Notes under the pieces: generated by a model
Told to the model about the DNA's origin: nothing
Databases searched by the model: none
What the model saw: the letters and a program-made list of their open reading frames with translations, nothing else
NCBI RefSeq assembly: GCF_000730425.1
Contig: NZ_CP008896.1
Coordinates: forward strand, 2,790,001 to 2,854,000
Source of the DNA: Pseudomonas fluorescens
GTDB lineage: Bacteria > Pseudomonadota > Gammaproteobacteria > Pseudomonadales > Pseudomonadaceae
Direction of reading: 5' to 3'
Length of the DNA: 64,000 nucleotides
Shown: positions 55,653 to 64,000 of the stretch, piece by piece
Numbering within the stretch: position 1 is the first letter of the stretch
Layout: every line of letters begins with the position of its first letter
Translations under genes and position numbers: made by a program

Positions 55653-57059
55653 TTACCGGATGTGCGGCGCAATGACTCCCTGGACCCAGAAACGTGGCTG
55701 CAGATGGCTTTTGGCAACGTCGATATAGTGCTGGCTGCGCTCAGTGGCGCCTGGCAGGTCGCGGTACACGACAAATACCAGCAATACCACGGCGAGCACA
55801 GTCGACACCTGCCAGGCCCGACGCAATAGCGGCATCGGCTCGGCAACCGGCGTGCGCCACGGATGCAATGCCATCAGCCAGCCCACCACCAGCGCCAACC
55901 AGAGTTGTGAATAGGGCATCACAATCACCCCATCGACCATGGCCTGCACCGTCGCACCTATCAGCGCGGCGAACAGGCACAGGCGCAGCAGGTCTTGCTG
56001 TGCGCCTGTCGTCCCCTGCCGATGGATGACCATCAACGTGGCCCAGCCGCCACGCAGTGCCAGCAGCGACACGCACACGGCCGAGGGCACGCCCCACTCA
56101 CTGGCCCACTGCAGGATTGCCTGGTGCGGGTGGGCGGCAATCGGGTTAGGGATATCGGCAAAGTGCATCGGCCCGAAGCCCAGCCATGGCCGCTCGCGGA
56201 TCATGTCCCAGGCCTGCCACCAGATCACTTCACGACCCGAAAGGCTGGTGGTGAGCCGCTCATTGGAAAGACTGGCAATTTCCAGCCCCAGGTAGCGGGC
56301 CAGGACCGTGAACAACAATCCGTACAAAATCAGCCCGCCACACAGCGCAGCCACCTGCCAGATCAACCAGCGGCGCCCCCCAGCCCCCAGGAAAGCCAGG
56401 ACGATGGCGGCAACGCCAACGCCCAGCCAGGTGCCACGGGTGCCGCCACTGATTGCAATCAACCACCAGGCACACAACAGGGCGAACACTCCCCCACGCA
56501 CCCACCGCGAGGTACTCGCGAGCAGCAGCGGCAACGCCAGCAAAGGCAGGGTAAAGGTCTGGAACTGGCCGTAGAAGCGCTTGTTGGAGAACCCGCCAAG
56601 CAGCAGATCGGTGTCCAGGGTCGGTTCGCCGCTGGTAAACGCCAGCACGCCAGCGTACCCATATTGCAGGGCCTTGATCAGGCACAGCAGCAATACAAAC
56701 AGGATCAGCGCCCGATCCAGCGTTTGATCGCCATCGCGCCGCAGCCGGGCAAAAGCAGCGGCAATCGCCCCGCAGGTGATCATCAATGCCCACTCTGTCA
56801 TCGCCCAGAGTGGCTGGTGGGCCTTCAACGAAGATATCAGGCCCAGACCAAAAACCAGCGCCAGGCCGATAGCGGTGGGCTTGTCGACCAGCCGCCCACC
56901 TGGAGTCACCAGGCCATAGAGCAACGCACACCCACCCACACCGACCTGCATCACACGCTGCCAGTCATGGCCACTGAAGGACAGGGTGATGCCCAGCAGC
57001 AAAAGGCTCAGCGCCAGCACCAGGAACACGCGTCCTCGCTGTTGCACGGATAACGTCAT
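55653..57059 (-). CDS. O-antigen-ligase-family membrane protein, TfpO-like pilin glycosyltransferase
   Basis: A 468-residue polytopic protein with about 11-12 hydrophobic helices and a large loop containing the Wzy_C/PglL landmark GREVIWWQAWDMIRERPW, followed by AAHPHQAILQWASEWG. These belong to the ligase superfamily that includes pilin oligosaccharyltransferases. It lies directly downstream of pilA and before tRNA-Thr, the exact position of tfpO (pilO) in P. aeruginosa group I pilin strains, so pilin glycosylation is the best inference. ATG 57059 is preferred over a TTG two codons earlier because AAAGG sits 6 bases upstream. Confidence 0.75.
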   Translation of the reverse strand: MTLSVQQRGRVFLVLALSLLLLGITLSFSGHDWQRVMQVGVGGCALLYGLVTPGGRLVDKPTAIGLALVFGLGLISSLKAHQPLWAMTEWALMITCGAIAAAFARLRRDGDQTLDRALILFVLLLCLIKALQYGYAGVLAFTSGEPTLDTDLLLGGFSNKRFYGQFQTFTLPLLALPLLLASTSRWVRGGVFALLCAWWLIAISGGTRGTWLGVGVAAIVLAFLGAGGRRWLIWQVAALCGGLILYGLLFTVLARYLGLEIASLSNERLTTSLSGREVIWWQAWDMIRERPWLGFGPMHFADIPNPIAAHPHQAILQWASEWGVPSAVCVSLLALRGGWATLMVIHRQGTTGAQQDLLRLCLFAALIGATVQAMVDGVIVMPYSQLWLALVVGWLMALHPWRTPVAEPMPLLRRAWQVSTVLAVVLLVFVVYRDLPGATERSQHYIDVAKSHLQPRFWVQGVIAPHIR

Positions 57060-57136
57060 GGGCAACCTTTACTTCCCTGTGGAGTGCCCGGAAGCCCGTC
57101 ACGCCCGGCTCCCGTCACTGATTTAGGTGGCCGGCC

Positions 57137-57547
57137 TCAATTGCCAGCCGCACAACCTTTTGCAACATACTGCTCGTCAGCGGTAGCGGTGCACTTCCAC
57201 CCCTCACTGGCAGTGCGCGCCAGGGTAATGAACTTGCCCTGGATCGGCGCAGGCGCATCGAGGATTTCGCAGGCAATCGAGCCAGTCCCCGCAGCCACAT
57301 CACCCGCAACGGTGATCACGCAGTTGGCGGTCGGGCTGGTGCCACCGATCAGCGCCAGCGTGGGTGCGGTGCCTTGGTTGAAGGTGTCTTCGAAGCCGGC
57401 CTTCAACGCCGAGACTTCCGCCAACCCCGCCGTGAATTTAGCCTTGGCCTGGTGCTTGGTATACATGGGCAAGCCAATGGTGGCCAAGATGCCAATGATC
57501 GCCACGACGATCAACAACTCGATCAAAGTAAAGCCGTTCTGACGCAT
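57137..57547 (-). CDS. pilA: Type IV pilin PilA
   Basis: A 136-residue prepilin. The leader MRQNG is cut before Phe, giving FTLIELLIVVAIIGILA, the type IVa N-terminal helix with Glu5. There are four cysteines: 76, 93, 119 and 132. The last two form the usual C-terminal disulfide loop (C-x12-C); the first pair is not present in the common P. aeruginosa pilins. The C-terminus is Asn, not Ser. The ORF extends upstream but the leader fixes the start. It is divergent from pilC. PilD processes and methylates it. Confidence 0.93.
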   Translation of the reverse strand: MRQNGFTLIELLIVVAIIGILATIGLPMYTKHQAKAKFTAGLAEVSALKAGFEDTFNQGTAPTLALIGGTSPTANCVITVAGDVAAGTGSIACEILDAPAPIQGKFITLARTASEGWKCTATADEQYVAKGCAAGN

Positions 57548-57750
57548 CACACTCACTCTCCAGAATAGAACCCCATCGCAAGGCACATCCTGCGCCCTGC
57601 CCTCGACAACCGCGCCAGTGTACTCATCCGCGCCGGGCCCGGCCCTCACAAGACGCACAATCTGACATTTTTCACCGGCCCAATAACCTGACGGACACAG
57701 AGGCCTGACTAAGCTGTAGATCGTCACCTGCCGATGGGCTGCAGCCGCCA

Positions 57751-58971
57751 ATGAACGATGTCACCGTCCCCACCACCGCCCTCTACGCCTGGGAAGGCAC
57801 GTTACCCAATGGCCGTAATGTATCCGGAGAAGCCCGTGGCCATAGCCCCGCAGTGATCAAGGCACAGTTGCGCCGGCAAGGTATCAACCCGGTACGGGTA
57901 CAGCTACGCTCCAGCCTCCTTTCTGGCCTGGGCAACCCAATCACCCCAGCCGATATTGCACTGTTCACTCGCCAACTGGCGACTCTGCTGAAGGCGGGAA
58001 TTCCCCTGCTGCAAGCCTTCGATATGATTGGCGAAGGCTTTGACAGCCGGGCCATGCGCATGATGGTCCAGGGATTGAAGCAGGAGATTGCCGGCGGCAA
58101 CAGCCTGACCGGAGCGCTGCTGAAACAACCACAGTATTTTAATGCCCTATATTGCAGCCTGATCGCGGCAGGGGAACAGGCCGGCACCCTGGAAACCCTG
58201 CTGGAACGGGTAGCCACCCATCTGGAGAAGAGCCAACGCCTCAAGGCCCGGATCAAGAAGGCCATGACCTATCCGCTGGTGGTCCTGCTCGTGGCTACGC
58301 TAGTCAGCAGCATTTTGCTGATCCATGTCGTGCCCCGGTTCGAAAGCCTGTTCGCCGGTATCGACACACCTCTGCCGCGCTTTACCCTGCTGGTGATCGT
58401 GCTGTCCGAATTCATGCAAGGCGCGTGGTGGATGCTGTTGCTGGCCGTGACCGCAATTGCCTGGGGAGTACGCCGCAGCTACCGCCGATACAGCGGTTTT
58501 CGCCTCTGGCTGGACGCAGGTTTGTTGAAACTGCCGCTGGCAGGCACACTGCTGAAAAAAACCGCAGTCGCCCGCTACGCCCGCACACTCGCCACCACTT
58601 TTGCCGCCGGCGTGCCGCTGACACAAGCGTTGGATTCGGTGGCCGGAGCCGCCGGCAACGAGCGATTCAAACGAGCGATCACACGTATGCGCCAGGACGT
58701 GGCAATAGGAATGCAATTGAATCGAACCATGACCGCCAGCGGCCTGTTCCCTGGCATGGCGATCCAGATGACAGCCATAGGCGAAGAATCGGGCGCGCTG
58801 GACAGCATGCTGGAGAAGGTCGCCGATCATTATGAAACAGACGTCGACAACCTGGTCGATAACCTGACCAGCCTGATGGAGCCGCTGATCATGGTCGTAC
58901 TCGGCAGCATTGTCGGGGCACTGGTAATTGCCATGTACCTGCCGATCTTCCAACTCGGCACGGCGTTTTGA
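57751..58971 (+). CDS. pilC: Type IV pilus platform protein PilC
   Basis: A 406-residue inner-membrane protein with two T2SSF domains. Domain 1 has FTRQLATLLKAGIPLLQAFD, domain 2 RYARTLATTFAAGVPLTQAL. Hydrophobic segments lie near residues 170-195, 220-240 and 375-400. It anchors the assembly ATPases PilB/PilT. In this window it follows pilA divergently, and no pilB gene is present between them, unlike P. aeruginosa. It runs into pilD with a 2-base gap. The ribosome site is weak. Confidence 0.93.
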   Translation: MNDVTVPTTALYAWEGTLPNGRNVSGEARGHSPAVIKAQLRRQGINPVRVQLRSSLLSGLGNPITPADIALFTRQLATLLKAGIPLLQAFDMIGEGFDSRAMRMMVQGLKQEIAGGNSLTGALLKQPQYFNALYCSLIAAGEQAGTLETLLERVATHLEKSQRLKARIKKAMTYPLVVLLVATLVSSILLIHVVPRFESLFAGIDTPLPRFTLLVIVLSEFMQGAWWMLLLAVTAIAWGVRRSYRRYSGFRLWLDAGLLKLPLAGTLLKKTAVARYARTLATTFAAGVPLTQALDSVAGAAGNERFKRAITRMRQDVAIGMQLNRTMTASGLFPGMAIQMTAIGEESGALDSMLEKVADHYETDVDNLVDNLTSLMEPLIMVVLGSIVGALVIAMYLPIFQLGTAF

Positions 58972-58973
58972 AC

Positions 58974-59846
58974 ATGACCCTGGACCAACTCCTGACCCTA
59001 CACCCCTGGCTGTTTGTCTGGACCGCCCTGCTGCTGGGGCTGATCGTTGGCAGCTTCCTCAACGTACTCGTCTGGCGCCTGCCAAAAATGCTCGAACGGG
59101 ACTGGCGCGCCCAGGCCCACGAAATACTCGGCCTGCCCCCGGAACCCTGTGGCCCGGCCTATAACCTGTTGCAGCCCAACTCCTGCTGCCCGCACTGCTC
59201 CCAACCGATTCGCCCGTGGGAAAACATCCCGGTGTTCAGTTATCTGCTGCTCAGGGCGCGCTGTGCGCGCTGTCACGGCTCCATCAGCCCGCGCTACCCG
59301 CTAACCGAACTGGCCTGCGGGCTGCTCTCGGCATTTATTGCCTGGCACTACGGCTTTGGTTGGCCGGCCGCTGGAGTCCTGTTCTTGAGCTGGGGCTTGC
59401 TGGCCATGAGCCTGATCGATGCCGACCACCAACTGCTGCCGGATGTGCTGGTGCTGCCACTGTTGTGGCTGGGGCTGATCCTCAACTACTTCGAGCTGTA
59501 CGTAGCCTTGCCCGATGCCCTGTTGGGCGCAGTTGCCGGCTACCTGAGCCTGTGGTCGGTGTTTTGGCTGTTCAAGCTGTGCACCGGCAAGGACGGCATG
59601 GGCTATGGCGACTTCAAGCTGCTGGCCCTGCTCGGCGCCTGGGGCGGCTGGCAGATCCTGCCGCTGACACTGTTGCTGGCATCGCTGGTGGGTGCGGTGG
59701 CAGGGGTGATTCTGTTGCGCATGCGTAACGCGCAAACGTCGGTGCCCCTGCCTTTTGGCCCCTATCTGGCGATTGCCGGCTGGATTGCATTGCTCTGGGG
59801 TGGTCAAATAACCGACTTCTATTTGCAGTCTGTCGGTTTCAAATGA
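58974..59846 (+). CDS. pilD: Prepilin peptidase/N-methyltransferase PilD
   Basis: A 290-residue inner-membrane aspartic protease that removes type IV pilin and type II secretion pseudopilin leaders and methylates Phe1. The zinc-binding Cys pairs are CPHC and CARC in the first cytoplasmic loop. The catalytic Asp residues are in [11 protein letters not shown] and [14 protein letters not shown] 58974 is 2 bases after the pilC stop; a TTG two codons earlier is less likely. The stop overlaps the coaE start. Confidence 0.95.
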   Translation: MTLDQLLTLHPWLFVWTALLLGLIVGSFLNVLVWRLPKMLERDWRAQAHEILGLPPEPCGPAYNLLQPNSCCPHCSQPIRPWENIPVFSYLLLRARCARCHGSISPRYPLTELACGLLSAFIAWHYGFGWPAAGVLFLSWGLLAMSLIDADHQLLPDVLVLPLLWLGLILNYFELYVALPDALLGAVAGYLSLWSVFWLFKLCTGKDGMGYGDFKLLALLGAWGGWQILPLTLLLASLVGAVAGVILLRMRNAQTSVPLPFGPYLAIAGWIALLWGGQITDFYLQSVGFK

Positions 59847-60466
59847 CCACTTCTGTCGCAACACCCTGGATTCTTGGCCTGACGGGCGGCATCGGCAGCG
59901 GCAAAAGCGCTGCGGCCCAGCACTTTATTGACCTTGGTGTGGACCTGATCGACGCCGACCATGCCTCCCGTTGGGTGGTAGAGCCCGGCCGCCCAGCGCT
60001 GGCAAAGATTGCCGAGCACTTCGGCGGTGCGACCCTGTTGCCCGATGGCCAGTTGGATCGCGCCGCCTTGCGCAAGCGCATTTTCGAGGCACCGCAAGAA
60101 CGCCTGTGGCTGGAGTCCCTGCTGCACCCGCTGATTGCCGACGAAATCCGCAACCATCTGGCCCGCGCTCGCTCGCCCTACGCGATCCTGGTGTCGCCGT
60201 TGTTGATCGAGTCGGGCCAATACACCATGACCCAGCGCATCCTGGTGATCGATGTGCCGCAATCAACGCAGATTCAGCGTACCCTGCTGCGCGATGGCAT
60301 CAGCGAAGAACAGGTGCAAGCGATTCTCAAGGCCCAGGCCTCCCGGGAAGACCGCCTGCGCCATGCCGACGATGTACTGGTCAATGACCAGGACCTGGCC
60401 TGGCTACAGGCCGAGGTCGAGCGACTGCACCACTTTTACCTTACTTTGCGTGGAGGCCGAACATGA
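59843..60466 (+). CDS. coaE: Dephospho-CoA kinase
   Basis: A 207-residue kinase, last step of coenzyme A synthesis. The P-loop [13 protein letters not shown] is at residues about 12-25 and the [10 protein letters not shown] segment is the DXD site region. It overlaps pilD by 4 bases and yacG by 4 bases, giving the conserved pilD-coaE-yacG unit of gamma-proteobacteria. Confidence 0.95.
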   Translation: MTTSVATPWILGLTGGIGSGKSAAAQHFIDLGVDLIDADHASRWVVEPGRPALAKIAEHFGGATLLPDGQLDRAALRKRIFEAPQERLWLESLLHPLIADEIRNHLARARSPYAILVSPLLIESGQYTMTQRILVIDVPQSTQIQRTLLRDGISEEQVQAILKAQASREDRLRHADDVLVNDQDLAWLQAEVERLHHFYLTLRGGRT

Positions 60467-60666
60467 GCCAACCCTTGACCGTCGAATGCCCAACCTGCGG
60501 CGCGCCCGTGGAATGGAAAGCGAGCAACCTCAACCGGCCATTCTGCTCGGATCGCTGCAAACTGATCGACCTGGGTGCCTGGGCCGCAGAAGAACACAAG
60601 ATCCCGGTGAGCCCGGACGCCGAAGACGAACTGTTCTCCGAAACCCTGCCACCACGCGCCCACTAA
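60463..60666 (+). CDS. yacG: DNA gyrase inhibitor YacG
   Basis: A 67-residue zinc protein with CPTCGAP and [11 protein letters not shown], the four-cysteine site (CxxC and CxxxC) of YacG that binds GyrB. The start overlaps the coaE stop (ATGA). Its stop overlaps by 4 bases the convergent small gene. Confidence 0.92.
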   Translation: MSQPLTVECPTCGAPVEWKASNLNRPFCSDRCKLIDLGAWAAEEHKIPVSPDAEDELFSETLPPRAH

Positions 60667-60878
60667 GGTCGCATAAAGCCGTAGTCCTGCTGGTCGTCGA
60701 GGTTTTCCGCGAGAAATTGCAACTCGTCGGCCAGGTCTTCGGTACTGCGCACGCCCTTGCTCTGCTGCACCACCGCACTGAGCAAGGCACGCAGGCTCAA
60801 GCCCGGGTCAAAGCCGATTTCCTGTGCCGCCTCCTGGCTTCTGCACAACTCCTGCCGTGCCCACTCGTAAACACTCAT
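60663..60878 (-). CDS. Small conserved hypothetical protein
   Basis: A 71-residue soluble protein with an [20 protein letters not shown] helix and an acidic tail. It begins at ATG 60878 after AGGAGC; a longer frame from 60908 lacks a ribosome site. It lies at the same place as a P. aeruginosa gene of unknown function between yacG and the ECF-like permease gene. The function is unknown. Confidence 0.65.
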   Translation of the reverse strand: MSVYEWARQELCRSQEAAQEIGFDPGLSLRALLSAVVQQSKGVRSTEDLADELQFLAENLDDQQDYGFMRP

Positions 60879-60941
60879 AATCGTGCTCCTGGAAGTTTCG
60901 CAGAGCATGCGGCCACTTTTGCGTCCGGCCGTTGATTTGGA

Positions 60942-61631
60942 TCAAGGGCGTGAATTGTCGTCTTTCCAGGGCGCCGAGAGGTAACGCGTACGGTTGAACG
61001 TCTCAAGCCACTCCGGGCAAAACACCACCAGGGCACTGATCACCATCCCGTTGATGAAGGCTTCGGGAAAGATGATCAGCCACAGGTAACCGATAAAGTC
61101 CTCGATCCACTCGGGCATGGCGAAGCGACCGTCCAGCCATAGCAGGCCCAGGCCGCCCAACAGGCACAACAGCGCCGAAAGCGCAGCGGCAAAAAAACCG
61201 GAACAGAAGATATACACGAAGGGGTTACGCGGCTGCGCCCGCTCCACCAGCAACGCACACAGCTCGGTCACCAGTACCGGCAGGAGGATCAGCAGCGCGC
61301 CGTTGACCCCAACCGCCGCCAAGTCCTGGCGACCGAGCAGCACCAGGCCCAGTTGCGCCGTCAGCCCGCCAACAATTGCCAAGGGCCAGTCGAGCAGCAG
61401 GGTCACCGCGGTCATGCCGATAAAGTGGTAGGACACCCCGGTATCGAAGTCCCGACGCACCAGCCACAGCATGAACAGCGCGAACACCGTACCAAACAAC
61501 AGGTGCTGGCGCCGCCGATCGGCAAACAGCTCGACCCAGGACGAGCGCAGGATCGCCCATACAATCACCGGCGCATACAGCAGCCAGCCCAGCCACAGGG
61601 TTTGCGGCGCCAGCACGGTGGCACTGATCAC
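60942..61631 (-). CDS. CbiM/NikM-like energy-coupling factor membrane protein
   Basis: A 229-residue inner-membrane protein with about six hydrophobic segments. The pattern VSYHFIGMTAVTLLLDWPLAI and the C-terminal FPEAFINGMVISALVVFCPEW recall CbiM/NikM permeases for cobalt or nickel, but no CbiQ, CbiO or CbiN partner gene is near. The start overlaps the stop of the upstream gene by 4 bases, so they form a pair. It might be a stand-alone metal or vitamin transporter component. Confidence 0.65.
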   Translation of the reverse strand: MISATVLAPQTLWLGWLLYAPVIVWAILRSSWVELFADRRRQHLLFGTVFALFMLWLVRRDFDTGVSYHFIGMTAVTLLLDWPLAIVGGLTAQLGLVLLGRQDLAAVGVNGALLILLPVLVTELCALLVERAQPRNPFVYIFCSGFFAAALSALLCLLGGLGLLWLDGRFAMPEWIEDFIGYLWLIIFPEAFINGMVISALVVFCPEWLETFNRTRYLSAPWKDDNSRP

Positions 61632-62095
61632 GGCCGTACCTGCTCCAGGGCCTGGCGCAGTTCGGCGGCAGTCGCATATTCATGGCGCGCGACCAGCTTG
61701 CCGTCCTCCAGTTGCAGCCACAGCACTTTATCCACAGGCGCTGGATAACGCACAGCGATCCGCGCATCACGGTCGAGCATCACCCGGTAGTTATAAGCCT
61801 GCATCGCCGGAACCGCGAAGAGCTTGGCAATGAGTCTCGGCATGCGCTGGATATCGGCGACAAACACCACGTGGCGCGCCTCCAGATACCCCTTGGGCTG
61901 GCCCTGCAATGCTGCATCTACCCGCTTGGCCGCGTCCATGCTGCGTGCCACCAGTAGAACCTGCGCCTGGTTATCCAGGGTATAGGCCTGGTCGAATTGA
62001 TCGAGCAGGGTCCAGGGCGCCAGCCTCTCCCCCAGTTCAACCGCTTGTGCCCACAGGGGCAGAAAGCTCAGAAACACCGCAAGCAAAAGCCTCAC
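61628..62095 (-). CDS. Exported thioredoxin-like protein, unknown function
   Basis: A 155-residue protein. The start is read as GTG 62095 (VRLLLAVFLSFLPLWAQA), with AAGGAG 6 bases upstream and a clean Sec signal. The mature part has thioredoxin-fold features (LLDQFDQAYTLDNQAQVLLV) but no CxxC active site, so redox activity is doubtful. It is translationally coupled to the CbiM-like gene. A metal or redox role is only inference. Confidence 0.6.
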   Translation of the reverse strand: MRLLLAVFLSFLPLWAQAVELGERLAPWTLLDQFDQAYTLDNQAQVLLVARSMDAAKRVDAALQGQPKGYLEARHVVFVADIQRMPRLIAKLFAVPAMQAYNYRVMLDRDARIAVRYPAPVDKVLWLQLEDGKLVARHEYATAAELRQALEQVRP

Positions 62096-62197
62096 CGCAA
62101 ACTCCTTGTGCAAAACCGTCAACCGAACCGCCAGTCTACACCGAGCCTTTTCACACGGGACTTCCTGCGGTCATCATTTGAACGCTAAGCTGGAACT

Positions 62198-62827
62198 ATG
62201 GATGACTCAGATTATTTGCGCCTGCTCACCATAGCGGCCGAACAAGCCAATGCGTTCCTGTCCAATGCCCGCAAATGGGAGCGTGAGCGTTGGGTCTGCC
62301 AGCGCCTGCTGCAAGGCCTGAATGTGCCCTACCGCGCCGAAGAGTTTCATGCCGCCGGTCAAGAACCGCCGGATGTGCTGTTTCGCGATGCCAGTTTCGA
62401 GGTGTTTTTTGTCCTCGACGAAGGCCGGCGCCTGAATGACGAATGGCGCGACGAACTGTTGCGCCGGCGCAGCGCTTTTTCCCTGAGCCAACTGGTAAGG
62501 CGTGAAGCCAAACCCAGGCGCATTCCCGCCCAAGAATTCCTGCTGCGCCTGGCTCCGACCCTACGCAAGAAAGCCCACAACTATAAAGAGCGCGGCATGG
62601 ACCTGGGGGAGCTGGATATCATCGCCTTCGCTAGCCTCAAACGCGAAGTGCTGGACCTCAACAGCCATTTCCCACCGCCCACCGAATACCTGCGCCAAGG
62701 TTGGCGCTCTCTGTCATTGGTCGGTCCGACCTTTGCCCGTGTGCTGTTCGCCCATCCGGACGCACCGGATTTCTTGCGCAACAACCTGGGGCGCAGCATA
62801 GTGTTCGACGTGGGTATCAGCCTGTAA
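62198..62827 (+). CDS. DUF1780 family protein, putative endonuclease fold
   Basis: A 209-residue soluble protein. It has the opening DYLRLLTIAAEQANAFLSNA and the core EPPDVLFRDASFEVFFVLDE, in which D, E and nearby Lys/Arg residues resemble a PD-(D/E)XK arrangement, as suggested for this family. It is divergent from the thioredoxin-like gene and followed by a small membrane gene. The actual function is unknown. Confidence 0.75.
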   Translation: MDDSDYLRLLTIAAEQANAFLSNARKWERERWVCQRLLQGLNVPYRAEEFHAAGQEPPDVLFRDASFEVFFVLDEGRRLNDEWRDELLRRRSAFSLSQLVRREAKPRRIPAQEFLLRLAPTLRKKAHNYKERGMDLGELDIIAFASLKREVLDLNSHFPPPTEYLRQGWRSLSLVGPTFARVLFAHPDAPDFLRNNLGRSIVFDVGISL

Positions 62828-62866
62828 CGTGATGCCCTTTTGCAACGTCTACCTGACGAGGCCTTT

Positions 62867-63040
62867 ATGACCAGCCGCCTGAACCCAGACGACCAACAAC
62901 ATGTCGAAGAGTACCTGCAACTGTCCCAACACCAGGTTGAGCGCAAGCCTTTTCGGCCGTGGTTGCTCCTTGGAGTGGTGCTGGTTGTGGTGATTGGCCT
63001 GGGCCTTCTGAGCCGCCTTTTGAGTTATCTGACGCTATGA
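62867..63040 (+). CDS. Small membrane protein (DUF3094 type)
   Basis: A 57-residue single-pass protein. A hydrophilic N-terminal half with LNPDDQQHVEEYLQLSQHQV is followed by one helix, RPWLLLGVVLVVVIGLGLLSR. It lies 40 bases after the DUF1780 gene and 60 bases before ndh on the same strand, as in P. aeruginosa. The start ATG 62867 is near an ACGAGG site. The function is unknown. Confidence 0.7.
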   Translation: MTSRLNPDDQQHVEEYLQLSQHQVERKPFRPWLLLGVVLVVVIGLGLLSRLLSYLTL

Positions 63041-63100
63041 GCTGCCTGGCGCTCGCTCGGGTAACTGCACCGATTTCTTTTAGCCTTGCGAGATATCCCC

Positions 63101-64000
63101 ATGACCCATCGTATTATTATCGTCGGCGGCGGCGCCGGCGGCCTGGAGTTGGCTACCCGCCTGGGTAAGACCCTGGGCAAGCGCGGTGTCGCCAGCGTCA
63201 CGCTGGTCGACGCCAACCTGACCCATATCTGGAAGCCCCTGCTGCACGAGGTGGCCGCCGGGTCGCTGAACTCTTCTGACGACGAACTCAACTATGTTGC
63301 CCAGGCAAAATGGAACCACTTCGAGTTCCAGCTGGGGCGCATGAGCGGGCTTGATCGTGAACAGAAGAAAATCCAGCTGGCCGCGACCCTGGATGAGGAA
63401 GGTCGGGAACTGGTGCCTGCGCGCGTGTTGAGCTATGACACTCTGGTCATTGCCGTCGGCAGCACCACCAATGACTTCGGCACCGAAGGCGCGGCGCAGC
63501 ACTGCCTGTTTCTTGACACACGCAAACAGGCGGAGCGCTTCCACCAGCAATTGCTCAACCACTACCTGCGCGCCCATGCCGGGCAAAGCGATGTGGTGGA
63601 ACAGATCAGCGTGGCAATCGTTGGCGCTGGAGCTACTGGTGTCGAACTGGCCGCCGAGCTGCACAACGCGGCCCACGAACTGGCGGCCTATGGCCTGGAC
63701 CGGATCAAGCCGGAGAACATGCACATCACCCTGATCGAAGCCGGGCCACGGGTACTGCCTGCCCTGCCAGAGCGGATCAGCGGGCCTGTGCATAAAACCC
63801 TGGAAAAGCTAGGGGTGACGGTCATGACCAACTCAGCCGTGAGCGAAGTCACTGCCGACAGCCTGATTACCAGCAGTGGCCAGGTGATTCCCGCCAGCCT
63901 CAAGGTGTGGGCCGCCGGGATTCGCGCGCCAGGTTTCCTCAAGGACATCGACGGCCTGGAGACCAACCGCATCAACCAACTGCAGGTGCTGCCAACGCTG
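63101..64000 (+). CDS. ndh: Type II NADH dehydrogenase, C-terminus beyond the window
   Basis: Single-subunit NADH:quinone oxidoreductase on the inner face of the membrane. The frame starts at ATG 63101 and is open to base 64000, giving 300 of about 430 residues. The first dinucleotide fold RIIIVGGGAGGLELATRLG binds FAD and the second AIVGAGATGVELAAEL binds NADH. LKVWAAGIRAP is the usual late flavoprotein motif. The start carries no strong ribosome site. It feeds electrons into the quinone pool without pumping protons. Confidence 0.95.
   Translation, partial: MTHRIIIVGGGAGGLELATRLGKTLGKRGVASVTLVDANLTHIWKPLLHEVAAGSLNSSDDELNYVAQAKWNHFEFQLGRMSGLDREQKKIQLAATLDEEGRELVPARVLSYDTLVIAVGSTTNDFGTEGAAQHCLFLDTRKQAERFHQQLLNHYLRAHAGQSDVVEQISVAIVGAGATGVELAAELHNAAHELAAYGLDRIKPENMHITLIEAGPRVLPALPERISGPVHKTLEKLGVTVMTNSAVSEVTADSLITSSGQVIPASLKVWAAGIRAPGFLKDIDGLETNRINQLQVLPTL

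Noticed and set aside
57548..57750. Sigma-54 promoter for pilA
   Set aside because: The best candidate (GGATGTGCCTTGCG on the reverse strand) has 9 instead of 10 bases between the GG and GC elements; not called.

Overview
The window looks like a chromosomal segment of a Pseudomonas of the fluorescens lineage. The evidence is high GC, REP/REPIN repeats of the type common in that group, and long stretches that I recognise as syntenic with P. aeruginosa: trpS-yhcB; roxSR-SIMPL-dpp; prfC and opuC; speC, piu and a chemoreceptor; and ampE-ampD-nadC-tRNA-Thr-pilA-pilC-pilD-coaE-yacG up to ndh. Most of it is housekeeping and transport.

Layout. 1-2.3 kb: trpS (cut by the window edge), an alpha/beta hydrolase and zapG/yhcB. 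2.4-5.2 kb: RoxR/RoxS redox two-component system and a SIMPL protein. 5.2-8.7 kb: an AT-richer accessory island with one 935-codon orphan gene of unknown function, probably a secreted toxin or effector. 8.7-21.4 kb: a dipeptide uptake locus with four substrate-binding proteins, an OprD-family porin and dppBCDF, with stem-loops between the genes. 21.4-24.4 kb: a small secreted acidic protein and a Fur-boxed catecholate-type siderophore receptor. 24.4-29.9 kb: prfC and an OpuC-type quaternary-amine ABC transporter. 30-38.2 kb: speC with an unusual terminated leader, and the Fur-controlled piuA/piuC/sel1/piuB iron group. 38.3-48 kb: phoD, the fruBKA PTS operon with divergent Cra/FruR, tatD and a zinc-ribbon membrane protein. 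48-55.4 kb: a chemoreceptor with a FliA-type promoter, ampE-ampD, a DUF1631 protein, nadC and a small DUF6388-type gene. 55.5-60 kb: tRNA-Thr, a pilin glycosyltransferase-like gene, pilA, pilC and pilD, with no pilB. 60-64 kb: coaE, yacG, small conserved genes, and ndh running off the end.

How it works together. The outer-membrane porin, four periplasmic binding proteins and one inner-membrane ABC engine form a peptide scavenging system with several specificities feeding one permease. The Piu genes and the siderophore receptor form an iron-starvation response. FruB, FruK and FruA take fructose to fructose-1,6-bisphosphate under Cra. The pilus genes flank a tRNA gene, which is a common site of pilin variation.

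The most notable items are the orphan 935-aa protein, the terminated transcript upstream of speC, the pil locus lacking pilB but carrying a TfpO-like gene and a four-cysteine pilin, REP elements that supply the stop codons of two genes, and the recurrent intercistronic hairpins of the dpp locus.
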